Assembly: GCA_036397455.1 (NCBI GenBank)
Contig: DASWIX010000078.1
Span: forward strand, 1 to 64,000
DNA from: JADFNB01 sp036397455
GTDB taxonomy: Bacteria > Gemmatimonadota > Gemmatimonadetes > Gemmatimonadales > GWC2-71-9
Length of the DNA: 64,000 nt
Direction of reading: 5' to 3'
Below, in pieces: positions 52,463 through 60,881 of this stretch (within the stretch, counting starts at the first letter, position 1; each line of letters begins with the position of its first letter). The translations under genes and the position numbers were made by a program. The notes beneath the pieces are model-generated. The model did no database searches. It had not been told where the DNA came from and worked only from the letters and a program-made list of their open reading frames with translations.

Positions 52463-53875
52463 ATGCGCCTGCCGCTCTCGATCCTCCTCGCGACACTGCT
52501 CTGCGGGACCATCGCCTGCCCCGGCGACGGCCTCAGCGGTCCCGACAATACCGACGCGGCACTGCTGGTCCTGCCGCGGAGCGTCAGCATCGGCATCGGC
52601 GACACTGCCACCCTTTCGGCATTCTTCGTCGTATCCGGCGCGGATTCGGTCGCCGCCGAGGCCGAATGGACGAGCCGGGATACGAACGTGGCGACGGTAT
52701 CGTCCCGCGCGGTGGTCAGGGGGATCGGGTCGGGCACCACCCGGATCGTGGCCGGGGCGACCAGGCGAGAGGACTCCGCGACGGTCGTCGTCACCGCGGT
52801 CGCGCTCCGCCCACCGACGCTCCAGCTCATTGCCGAGAGCCCCGCCGGCGCCCTGGTGTACGCCACCGCACCGGCATCGGACTCGACCAGGCTCTTTCTG
52901 GTTGCGCAGGCGGGCGCCGTGTACGTCGTCCGCAACGACACGCTCCTGACCGCGCCATTTCTCGACGTCCGCGACAGCGTCCGATCGGCGGGTGAACGGG
53001 GTCTCCTCTCGATCGCGTTTCATCCGGCGTACGCGACCAACGGGTATTTCTTCGTGTCGTACACCGACCTGAACAACGACTCACGCATCGTACGGTACAC
53101 TGCGACCAGTGCCGAAACGGCGGACCCGGCATCCGGTTCGCTGGTACTGGCGCTCGACCAGCCGTTCAACAACCACAACGGCGGGCAGGTCGCTTTCGGT
53201 CCCGACGGCATGCTGTACATCGGATTCGGCGACGGGGGCAGCGGTGGCGACCCGCTCGGATCCGGCCAGAACCCCAAGTCACTGCTCGGGAGCATCCTGC
53301 GGATCGACGTGGATGGCGGGACCCCGTACGCTATTCCCTCCGACAACCCGTTTGTCGGCGACGCGGCGGCGCTGCCGGAGATCTGGGCGTGGGGCCTGCG
53401 CAACCCGTGGCGATTCAGTTTCGATCGCCTGGCCGGGGACCTGTACATCGCCGACGTCGGTCAGAACGCTTGGGAAGAGGTGAACGTTCAGCGCGCGTCG
53501 AGTCCGGGCGGGGAGAACTATGGGTGGAACGTGATGGAAGGGTGTCACTGCTACGCCGCTACTTCGTGCGACATGCAGGACAAGATCCTGCCCGTGATCG
53601 AATACTCGCACGAGGAGGGCTGTTCGGTGACGGGCGGATTCGTCTACCGAGGATCGGCGGTGCCGATTCTCACCGGCCGGTATCTCTACGCGGACTACTG
53701 CAGCGGCTGGGTCCGCAGTTTCACGTTCGAGGCCGGCCGGGCCACGAATGTCGGCGCGTGGTCGGCTCTCGCCCCGCCCGGCGCCTTCGTCACGTCGTTC
53801 GGGGAGGATGCACGGGGGGAGTTGTACGTGATGACCGCGGCGGGCGGGCTCTACCGAATCGTTGAGGCAAACTGA
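52463..53875 (+). CDS. PQQ-dependent sugar dehydrogenase-like lipoprotein with Ig-like domain
   Basis: 470 residues. The signal ends in a lipobox-like 'GTIAC'. An Ig-like BIG2 domain ('SIGIGDTATLSAFF', 'TVSSRAVVRGIGSGTTRIVA') covers ~35-110. The beta-propeller of the glucose/sorbosone dehydrogenase family follows, with 'ERGLLSIAFHPAYATNGYFF', 'HNGGQVAFGPDGMLYIGFGD' and 'WGLRNPWRFSFDR'. It likely oxidises an aldose in the periplasm with PQQ, passing electrons onward; catalytic His is in 'NNHNGGQ'. Extra Cys pairs ('GCHCYAATSC') are probably disulfides. Convergent with the decayed S41 gene. Confidence 0.9.
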   Translation: MRLPLSILLATLLCGTIACPGDGLSGPDNTDAALLVLPRSVSIGIGDTATLSAFFVVSGADSVAAEAEWTSRDTNVATVSSRAVVRGIGSGTTRIVAGATRREDSATVVVTAVALRPPTLQLIAESPAGALVYATAPASDSTRLFLVAQAGAVYVVRNDTLLTAPFLDVRDSVRSAGERGLLSIAFHPAYATNGYFFVSYTDLNNDSRIVRYTATSAETADPASGSLVLALDQPFNNHNGGQVAFGPDGMLYIGFGDGGSGGDPLGSGQNPKSLLGSILRIDVDGGTPYAIPSDNPFVGDAAALPEIWAWGLRNPWRFSFDRLAGDLYIADVGQNAWEEVNVQRASSPGGENYGWNVMEGCHCYAATSCDMQDKILPVIEYSHEEGCSVTGGFVYRGSAVPILTGRYLYADYCSGWVRSFTFEAGRATNVGAWSALAPPGAFVTSFGEDARGELYVMTAAGGLYRIVEAN

Positions 53876-53889
53876 AGGCGCCGAGGCGG

Positions 53890-54968
53890 CTATTCCACGT
53901 ATATCTTCCCGGCCGCCGCCGCACTGATTTCCAACCCCGCCAGTCGCAGGGCAAGTGCCATCTGCGGATCCCGCTGTTCGCGCAGGTCGGCCCCGGTCGG
54001 TAACACGAGACTATCAGGGGTCACACCCACACCTTCGAGTCGCTCCCCGCCGGGAAGAATGAGATCGGCGACCGTAATCATCACACCGTACGGGACGTAG
54101 CGGGTGGCACCGCCGACTCGGTGCGGCCGGTAGGTGGCTTCCATGACCGCGCCCCCCGACCGGTCGCCGACAACGATGGCCTTGCCTTCGCGCTGCAGCG
54201 TTCGGGCGGTGATTTCCGCACCCGACGCGGAATAACTGTCGATCAGAACGATGACCCGTCGGGGATATCGGTCTCCCACTCCTCCCGCACGCGGATTCTG
54301 GTCGCCTGATCCTGCAGGTTCAGCACTGGCGGGTGTTGGGTGACCTTGGCGGCGATCTCCATGGTCTCCACACGTCCGTCCCTGCCCAACTCGAGGACCA
54401 GGCCGCTGGAGGGACGCAGCAGATAGTAGACGTACGAGAGCAACGGCGCCGATCGGCGTGTCACCGGCATCTGGTTGATGCGCAGCAACCGGTCGCCCGG
54501 GCGGACACCTTGACGATACGCATCGCTGCTCGAGTCGACCGCGGTCACGTAGCACGCCTCGCCCACGGGCTGCCAACTGATCCCGTACTGGGCCCGGACA
54601 CGCAACGGGGGCGGATCGAACAAGGTGTGCGAGTCGTTGAGCACCAGCAGAAACTGGGCGAGCACGCCGAGCATTTCGGTGTAAGACGTGGCGCGGCTGA
54701 TGGCGGAATCGGCTTTGGCGTAGAGCGTGTCCAGGTCGATTCCGTGGAACGTCGCGTCGTAGTACCGGTCTTCGAGCTCCTCGCGCAACACCCCCAGGAT
54801 CCGGTGCCCGCGCGAACGATCTTGCGCTTCGAGCGTCGTCTGTTGGGCGGCGGCAGGAGACACCGGCACGCCGAGGGGAAGGACAAGGAGAACCGAGCAG
54901 ATGAGCCGGAGGCGGATCGCCGCCCGCCGAACAGGGACATGGTTCAACTTCACACGGTGCATAGCCAA
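53890..54968 (-). pseudogene. Decayed S41-family peptidase (internal deletion and frameshift)
   Basis: The N-terminal frame (54968 to ~54243) has a signal peptide, S41 N-terminal helices and a PDZ domain ('GISWQPVGEACYVTAVDSSS', 'GVRPGDRLLRINQMPV'). It then ends abruptly at 'VREEWETDIPDGSSF'. A second minus-strand frame continues from ~54260 with the catalytic part 'VIVLIDSYSASGAEITARTL' and 'PGGERLEGVGVTPDSLVLPT'. The strand with D-x-R-G-N-G-G that must lie between them is missing. So both a deletion of ~100 residues and a frame change have occurred. Ends are intact. Confidence 0.75.
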
Positions 54969-55037
54969 TCAACTCCGCCGCTAGCCGCTCCTCTACCCGG
55001 AAGGCAAGGCCGGCGACACCTCGATGCCGCCTGCTCA

Positions 55038-55110
<73 letters not shown>

Positions 55111-55134
55111 GCGAGCAGGCAAACTAACCGGTCG

Positions 55135-57930
55135 CTACCGTTCCCGGAACTGCTCGTACAATCGTTGGTGCTTGTTGTTCTTGGGATCCACTCGCCGGCC
55201 CCCAACCCACATCATCTCGACGTTCGTCAGAATCTGCAGCGGATCGCCGTCCGTCACGATAACGTCCGCCCGCGCGCCGGCCTCCAGCCGCCCGGCATTG
55301 ATTCCCAGGATCGCAGCCGCGTGCATGGTCACGGCGCGCAGGCCCGCCTCAGGGGACAGGCCAAACGCGACGGAATGCGCCGCGTGGTACGGCAGGTTGC
55401 GCACGTCGGCGTCACTCGCCGTCCCGAACGCAAACTGGACGCCGGCCGCTTCCAGCGCGCTCGCGTTCCGGTAGTTCGCCTGCAGCGACTCGTCGCGGTT
55501 GCTCGAAGGCGAGTAGGCAGACGTAATGACAACCGGCATATGCCGGCTGGCCAGTTCGTCCGCTACCTTCCACGCCTCCGTCCCGCCGACCACCACCGGG
55601 CGGATCTCCGGGAAACTGTCGGCGAAGACGAACAAGGTGCGGATCTGCCACTCGCTCTCGGCCTTGAAGAAGACCGGCATCTCGCCTCGCATGGCCGGCC
55701 CCATCGCGTCCAGCAACACCGCTTCGCCACCCCAGACGTTCGCCTCGAACGGCTGCGTGGGATCGTCGCTGATCGACGGATGCGCGGTGTAAACTCGTGC
55801 CCGCCGGAAGAACGCGACGAGTTCCTCCATGCGCCTGCCGGTGAGTGTCGGCTCTTTCTCCTCCTCTTCGTCTTCCTCCTGGTTCCGGGCCCGCACTTCC
55901 GCCTCGGCTTCGAGCAGGATCGACGACTCGATGTGCGGCGCCCCGCCGTGCAGTTCCCCATCATCGGCGAACTCGAGCCAATTGCCGGTTTCGCCCGTCG
56001 CTTCACGCGGCGCGGGGAAATCGACCACGATCGCCGCTTCCGGCTTGACCGCCACCTGCTCCCAGGTGTCGCCGTCGTTGAATCCGATGACTGCCGCCGT
56101 CCCCGAGATGACGCCTGACGTTTGCGCGGTCAGCACGGTGGTAATGCCGTTCGCCCGCGCCACGTTGAGACTGGGATAGTACGGCATCACCGCCGAGATG
56201 GCCCGGATCTGTGGATTGTAAGCACCGATTTCGGCCTGGTCGGTCGCCTGCCCCACTTGCCCGAACTCGAACAGGCCGATGGTCGTCGCCGGATCGATCA
56301 TGCCGGGATACACGTGCTTGCCACTGACATCCACGCTGGTCGCTCCAGCAGGCACGCTGACACCGGCGCCACCGACCGCCAGAATACGGTCGCCCTGCAA
56401 GATCACGGTCCCATGCGCGATCACCGGGCCCGACACGGGATGGACGGTGCCGCCAACCAGCGCCACGATTTGACCCTGCGGCGTGCTCGACGGTGCCGCC
56501 CCATTGGACGACGACACGGACGCGCTCGTCATCGCGCTGGTCGATGCTGCCGCCTCGCGTACGGGAAAGGCGTTGAACGGCTGATCGCGCGTGCCCGCCT
56601 CGTCCGATGCATCGTAATAGACGATGCCATCCACGATGGTCTGCTCGACCCGCGCATAGCTGCTGTACGGCGACGCGTTCAGCAGGACGATGTCCCCCTG
56701 TTTCCCTTCCTCGAGCGAACCCACCTTGTCGTCGATGTGCAACATCCGGGCGGGATTGAGCGTCAGCATGCGCAGCGCTTCGAGCCGGGAGACCCCACCG
56801 TACTTGATCGGTTTGGGAATCTCGAGGTGCATGAAGCTCTGGAGCCACGGAATGTCGGAATTGATCGCCGTCAGAATGCCGTGTTGCTGCATGATGGCCG
56901 CGTTGAACGGGGTCGCGTCAGACGCCTCGCGCTTGTACTGCCACCAGTCACTGAACGTCGACCCGCCTGCCCCGTGCGCCGCCATCTCGTCGGCGACGCG
57001 ATACCCTTCGAGCACGTGCGTGAACACGTCGATCCTGAACCCGAACCGCTCGGCCACGCGCATGAGCGCGAGGATCTCGTCGCTGCGGTACGAGTGCGCG
57101 TGGATCCCGATCCGCCCGTCCATGATGTCGACCAGTGCTTCGAGCCGAAGATCGCGCCGCGGCGGCGCGCGGAATGCGTTGCGGTTCGCCTCGTATCGCG
57201 CCCATTCCGCCTTGTACGCCTGCGCGGCCATGAACGCCTCCACGTACGTGGCCTCGACCCCCTGCCGCGACCGGGGGAACCGGCTACTCGCGTTCTGGGG
57301 GGCACCCTTCCGCGTGACATTCTCGCCCAATGCGAACTTCACGAACTTGGGCGCGCCCGGGATCAGGAGCTGATCCGCGCGGTCCATCCCCCAGCGCATC
57401 TTGATCACGGCACTCTGCCCGCCGATCGGATTGGCGCTGCCGTGCATGATGCGCGCACTGGTCACACCGCCCGACAACGCCTGGTAGATCGAGTAGCTCT
57501 CGGCGTCCAGGGCGTCCAGCACGCGGACCTCGGGCACCACCGGCGCGCTGCCTTCGTTCGTCGCCGCCATGGCGACGTGGGAGTGCTCGTCCACGATGCC
57601 GGGCATCGCCTGGAGACCATGGCCGTCGATCACCCGCACGTTGGCCGGTGCTTGCAGGTTCATCCCGATCCGGCGGATGATGCCGCCCCGAATCAGGATC
57701 GACACGCCCGCGATCGGATCGCCGGCGGCCGTCCACACGGTGTCCAGATTGGCGATGAACAGGTCGCCGGTCGGATACGTCACCCGCCCTTCCGCGAGCT
57801 GTACCGCGAGGCTGGCGCGCTGCTGCGCCGCCGCGGGTGGGATCATCGCGCCGAGTGCCAGCGCAACGATGAGTCGAGCACGTCCCCTCATGACCAGACC
57901 TCGCGATACCAGCGAATGGAAGCGCATCAT
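55135..57930 (-). CDS. Secreted double-unit amidohydrolase
   Basis: 931 residues with a signal peptide ('LIVALALGAMIPPAAAQQ'). It is two amidohydrolase units in one chain. The N-terminal unit has 'GIVDEHSHVAMAATNEGS' (H-x-H), 'IGIHAHSYRSDEI' and 'LTAINSDIPWLQ', so it may be active. A Ser/Ala-rich linker (~475-500) leads to a second unit beginning 'LVGGTVHPVSGPVIAHGT', whose H-x-H is replaced by 'MIDPATTIGLFEFG' and which carries an acidic 'EEDEEEEKE' insert. The second unit is thus probably non-catalytic. It overlaps the next gene as ATGA. Confidence 0.9.
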   Translation of the reverse strand: MMRFHSLVSRGLVMRGRARLIVALALGAMIPPAAAQQRASLAVQLAEGRVTYPTGDLFIANLDTVWTAAGDPIAGVSILIRGGIIRRIGMNLQAPANVRVIDGHGLQAMPGIVDEHSHVAMAATNEGSAPVVPEVRVLDALDAESYSIYQALSGGVTSARIMHGSANPIGGQSAVIKMRWGMDRADQLLIPGAPKFVKFALGENVTRKGAPQNASSRFPRSRQGVEATYVEAFMAAQAYKAEWARYEANRNAFRAPPRRDLRLEALVDIMDGRIGIHAHSYRSDEILALMRVAERFGFRIDVFTHVLEGYRVADEMAAHGAGGSTFSDWWQYKREASDATPFNAAIMQQHGILTAINSDIPWLQSFMHLEIPKPIKYGGVSRLEALRMLTLNPARMLHIDDKVGSLEEGKQGDIVLLNASPYSSYARVEQTIVDGIVYYDASDEAGTRDQPFNAFPVREAAASTSAMTSASVSSSNGAAPSSTPQGQIVALVGGTVHPVSGPVIAHGTVILQGDRILAVGGAGVSVPAGATSVDVSGKHVYPGMIDPATTIGLFEFGQVGQATDQAEIGAYNPQIRAISAVMPYYPSLNVARANGITTVLTAQTSGVISGTAAVIGFNDGDTWEQVAVKPEAAIVVDFPAPREATGETGNWLEFADDGELHGGAPHIESSILLEAEAEVRARNQEEDEEEEKEPTLTGRRMEELVAFFRRARVYTAHPSISDDPTQPFEANVWGGEAVLLDAMGPAMRGEMPVFFKAESEWQIRTLFVFADSFPEIRPVVVGGTEAWKVADELASRHMPVVITSAYSPSSNRDESLQANYRNASALEAAGVQFAFGTASDADVRNLPYHAAHSVAFGLSPEAGLRAVTMHAAAILGINAGRLEAGARADVIVTDGDPLQILTNVEMMWVGGRRVDPKNNKHQRLYEQFRER

Positions 57931-59630
57931 CGCGCACCTCCGGGGTGCTTGCGACCGGAGAACGAAAACGGACCAAACGGTCCTTCACCGCTGCCCGACA
58001 TGCGATCCCCCTCCACGGTGCCATCGCCGGTCATCTCGAATTCCTGGCCACCGGCGTTGACGCTCATCGTGAAATGGACCCGATTCCCGGATACGTTGCC
58101 GCGCATCGAGGCGGATCCCACCTCACTCGTGGCGGTCCCGCGGAACGACCCGTCGGGGTCCATCGTGAGGCTCGCCTCGAATGGGAATTCCTGTCCGCCC
58201 GCGGCCATGGTGATCGTCCACGCGCCCGTGACAACCACCGCGGGCGCCCCACCACCTCCGCCGCCGGCACCCTTCTCATAGCCGCCCTCGACGAAGACGT
58301 AACGTACCTCCGATTTCTCCTCGAAGATCGGCCCGCTCCACGCGACGAAGGTCGCCGGCGTCCCCGCGCCAAGCCGAGTCACCTGGGGAATACCGAGCAG
58401 CGTGGCCGGAACGCTGGTGATCGCCGCGAGTGCGGCGGACTCCGTCAACCCGTACTCGATCGACTTCCGTGTCGCCTCGAGTACGTTGCCGTCTCCACCT
58501 CCGCTCGTGATCGCGAACGTCACGCGGGCCGCTTCGAGCCGGCCGGCGTTGGACCAGATGTCCTCCAGTCGTTTCTTCTCGCGTGCGGCCGCCGGGTCGA
58601 GTGCCTCCGGTGCGGCTGGCGCAGCGGCGGCCCGGGCCGTATCGGCCGCCGCCGAGTCCGCGACCGTCGTATCCGGCTTGGGTGGCTTCCAGTCATCCGG
58701 TTTGGGGAAATCGCCATCGATCAGCACCGGGATCTGGCGCCGGACGAGTTCATCCGCCACACGCCACGCTTCGTGCCCGCCCACGATGACCGGCTTGATA
58801 CCGTACTCGTCCGACAGCGCAAATACCCGACGAATGTCCTCGGCGCCGTTGGCGGCGAAGAACACGCGTAGCTGACCGGCCATCGCGCGTCGCAACACGG
58901 CGTAGTCGGGATCGAAGCCTGGCGTGCCAAGTCCACTGGGGTTCCGGGCGTACGCCTCGCGGATCACGCCGTCCCGCCTCGCGTCCTCGAACGCCTGACG
59001 CATGTACGCGATCACAGCGAACAGCGTGCCGGGGTACACGCCCTGCGCGCCCTGAAACGCCATCGAGAGGCCGACGTCGTCGTTCACCACCATCTCCCAC
59101 GGCCGTTCCACATCGGTGCGGTACAGGATAGCGGCCCCCAGCCCGGCGGCCAACGCGCCGCTGGGAATGATCCCGGCCGCAACGAGACCGGCGGCCCGTT
59201 GCTCCTTGCCGTCCGGGCCGGTCTGGGTGAGATAATTGACGACGCGTCGATGGGCCAACATCCCCTGCAGGTCGCGTGGCGCATCCCACGACCGGACGCT
59301 GTCGCCGCGTTCGACCTCCGGGAACGCCACCGCCGCCTTGCCCTGCGCATCCACCAGACCGGGATACACGTAGAGCGAATCGCCCTCGAGTACCTCCGCA
59401 TCGGCGGGGATCGCGACGCCCGCACCCATGTTCTCGATCAAACCGCCCCGGACCACGATGGTCACACCCGTTTCGCGGCGCCCATCGGGGTAAACGACCG
59501 TGACGCGCTCGAGTGCGTAAGCAGGTGACGGCGGGGGCGCGCGATGCTGGGCGGCAGCGCCGGCCGGCCATGCCAGCGGCGTGCACGCCACCGCCGCGAC
59601 GATCGAGTGCCGCAGGGACCAGCGTATCAT
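57927..59630 (-). CDS. Degenerate amidohydrolase-like protein with C-terminal beta domain
   Basis: 567 residues with a signal peptide ('VAAVACTPLAWPAGAAAQHR'). The amidohydrolase region resembles the second unit of the neighbour: 'LYVYPGLVDAQGKAAVAFPE' shows no H-x-H, and 'IKPVIVGGHEAWRVADELVR' keeps only one His. A ~110-residue beta-rich domain ('GAWTITMAAGGQEFPFEASL') closes the protein. It is coupled to the 931-residue gene by ATGA and may form a heteromer with it. Catalysis is doubtful. Confidence 0.8.
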   Translation of the reverse strand: MIRWSLRHSIVAAVACTPLAWPAGAAAQHRAPPPSPAYALERVTVVYPDGRRETGVTIVVRGGLIENMGAGVAIPADAEVLEGDSLYVYPGLVDAQGKAAVAFPEVERGDSVRSWDAPRDLQGMLAHRRVVNYLTQTGPDGKEQRAAGLVAAGIIPSGALAAGLGAAILYRTDVERPWEMVVNDDVGLSMAFQGAQGVYPGTLFAVIAYMRQAFEDARRDGVIREAYARNPSGLGTPGFDPDYAVLRRAMAGQLRVFFAANGAEDIRRVFALSDEYGIKPVIVGGHEAWRVADELVRRQIPVLIDGDFPKPDDWKPPKPDTTVADSAAADTARAAAAPAAPEALDPAAAREKKRLEDIWSNAGRLEAARVTFAITSGGGDGNVLEATRKSIEYGLTESAALAAITSVPATLLGIPQVTRLGAGTPATFVAWSGPIFEEKSEVRYVFVEGGYEKGAGGGGGGAPAVVVTGAWTITMAAGGQEFPFEASLTMDPDGSFRGTATSEVGSASMRGNVSGNRVHFTMSVNAGGQEFEMTGDGTVEGDRMSGSGEGPFGPFSFSGRKHPGGAR

Positions 59631-59726
59631 CGTGAAACCATCCTCGTGGGAAGACCCTTGGTGGGAACGCCGCTAAGAGACGTTACAGAACTCCGCCCTG
59701 TCAAGGTTGCCGAGTGGGCGGCGATA

Positions 59727-60881
59727 CTACTCGACCCGTCGCGTAAACACCAACGCCTGCCCCCGATCCGCCAACCGCCTGAATCCGCACAGGTGGAACA
59801 GGTGGACCGTGAACCACCGCGCAATGTGGGGATCGACCAGCAGCCGGGTCGGCCGCAACGGATCGCGCCGTACGCCGGGGAGATGCGGCAGCAGGTGATC
59901 CATCTGGAGATAGCGCATCAAGGTCGACACGCGGAGCCACGAACGCCGGATCGGACGGCCGATGAAGAACCCGTCTTCACCTTCCGCTTGGTAGAGTGGC
60001 ATGAGCAGGAGACCGGACTGGGGGGCCGCAATCCCGCCCCTGTGATCTTCCGCCAGCATGTCGCCGCGCTTGACCTGCTGGAAATTCCTGAATCCCGGAC
60101 GCATCACGAACCCGCCGCCCGGCTCGATCGCATGGCGGTACGTGATCTCCACCACGGACGGCAGCCCGCGCGCCGCCGATCGCAGTTCCGCGTCGTGCGT
60201 GGCGAGTTCGGGGACGTCGTCGGGCGCGAGGCTCCCAACCGTGACCAGCGCCCGCCAGACTGCCGCCTCGTGCCGTCGCCACGTCTGCTCCGCCACGTGC
60301 TGACCGGCCTCAACCAGGATCAGCGGCCGGCCACGCTCCTCCATGAACTCCAACAACGACCCGTGGATCGCCTCTTCTATGCCGAGGATCAACGGGATCG
60401 GCGTCGCAAGGGCGATGGCGCGGCTGTGCAACGTGTCGCTTATACAATGGAAAGGGGCGCTCGGGCCGGACGTCGAGTGGAGGTCCAGGAAGACGACCTC
60501 TCCGTGGGCCCGCACGAGGTCGTCGAACAGCTCGAGCAGAGCCCGCTGTTCGACCTGCTCACTGTCGTCGCGCGACGGATCGGCCGCGCGTAAGCGTTCG
60601 ACCGCCTCCGCGCTCCACATGCGGTTGAGGTCCCGCGTGACGTAACGCCGGCCCCGCTCGAGCGCGGTCAGATTGCCGGCGACCGCGGTGAACGAACCCT
60701 TCAGCGGCAACCGGTCCCGTCCGAGCCGGTGGAGCACCGCATGCGAGGCCGCGAGGCCGCCCGGCTCGTTTCCATGCATCCCCGCGATCGCCACCACCAC
60801 CGGCCCGGCCCGACCCGTATCGTACGTGCCCAGGACCCGACCGTTCGGCGCCACCCGTTCGGCCGCCGCTCCAACGCTCAC
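59727..60881 (-). CDS. AstE/aspartoacylase-family metallohydrolase
   Basis: 384 residues. Zinc site of succinylglutamate desuccinylase/aspartoacylase relatives: 'AGMHGNEPGGLAA' (H-x-x-E), 'RDLNRMWSAE' (R-D-L-N-R substrate loop) and 'FLDLHSTSGPSAPF' (third ligand His). 'LIVEAGQH'-like 'LILVEAGQHVAEQTW' carries the catalytic Glu. It probably hydrolyses an amide bond to a carboxylated or peptidic substrate. GTG 60881 is chosen because it overlaps the upstream stop as GTGA. Coupled to the glutamate-cysteine ligase homologue. Confidence 0.85.
   Translation of the reverse strand: MSVGAAAERVAPNGRVLGTYDTGRAGPVVVAIAGMHGNEPGGLAASHAVLHRLGRDRLPLKGSFTAVAGNLTALERGRRYVTRDLNRMWSAEAVERLRAADPSRDDSEQVEQRALLELFDDLVRAHGEVVFLDLHSTSGPSAPFHCISDTLHSRAIALATPIPLILGIEEAIHGSLLEFMEERGRPLILVEAGQHVAEQTWRRHEAAVWRALVTVGSLAPDDVPELATHDAELRSAARGLPSVVEITYRHAIEPGGGFVMRPGFRNFQQVKRGDMLAEDHRGGIAAPQSGLLLMPLYQAEGEDGFFIGRPIRRSWLRVSTLMRYLQMDHLLPHLPGVRRDPLRPTRLLVDPHIARWFTVHLFHLCGFRRLADRGQALVFTRRVE

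Noticed and set aside
56122..58281. 719-codon plus-strand frame
   Set aside because: Shadow of the two amidohydrolase-like genes; composition is dominated by Arg, His and Asp.
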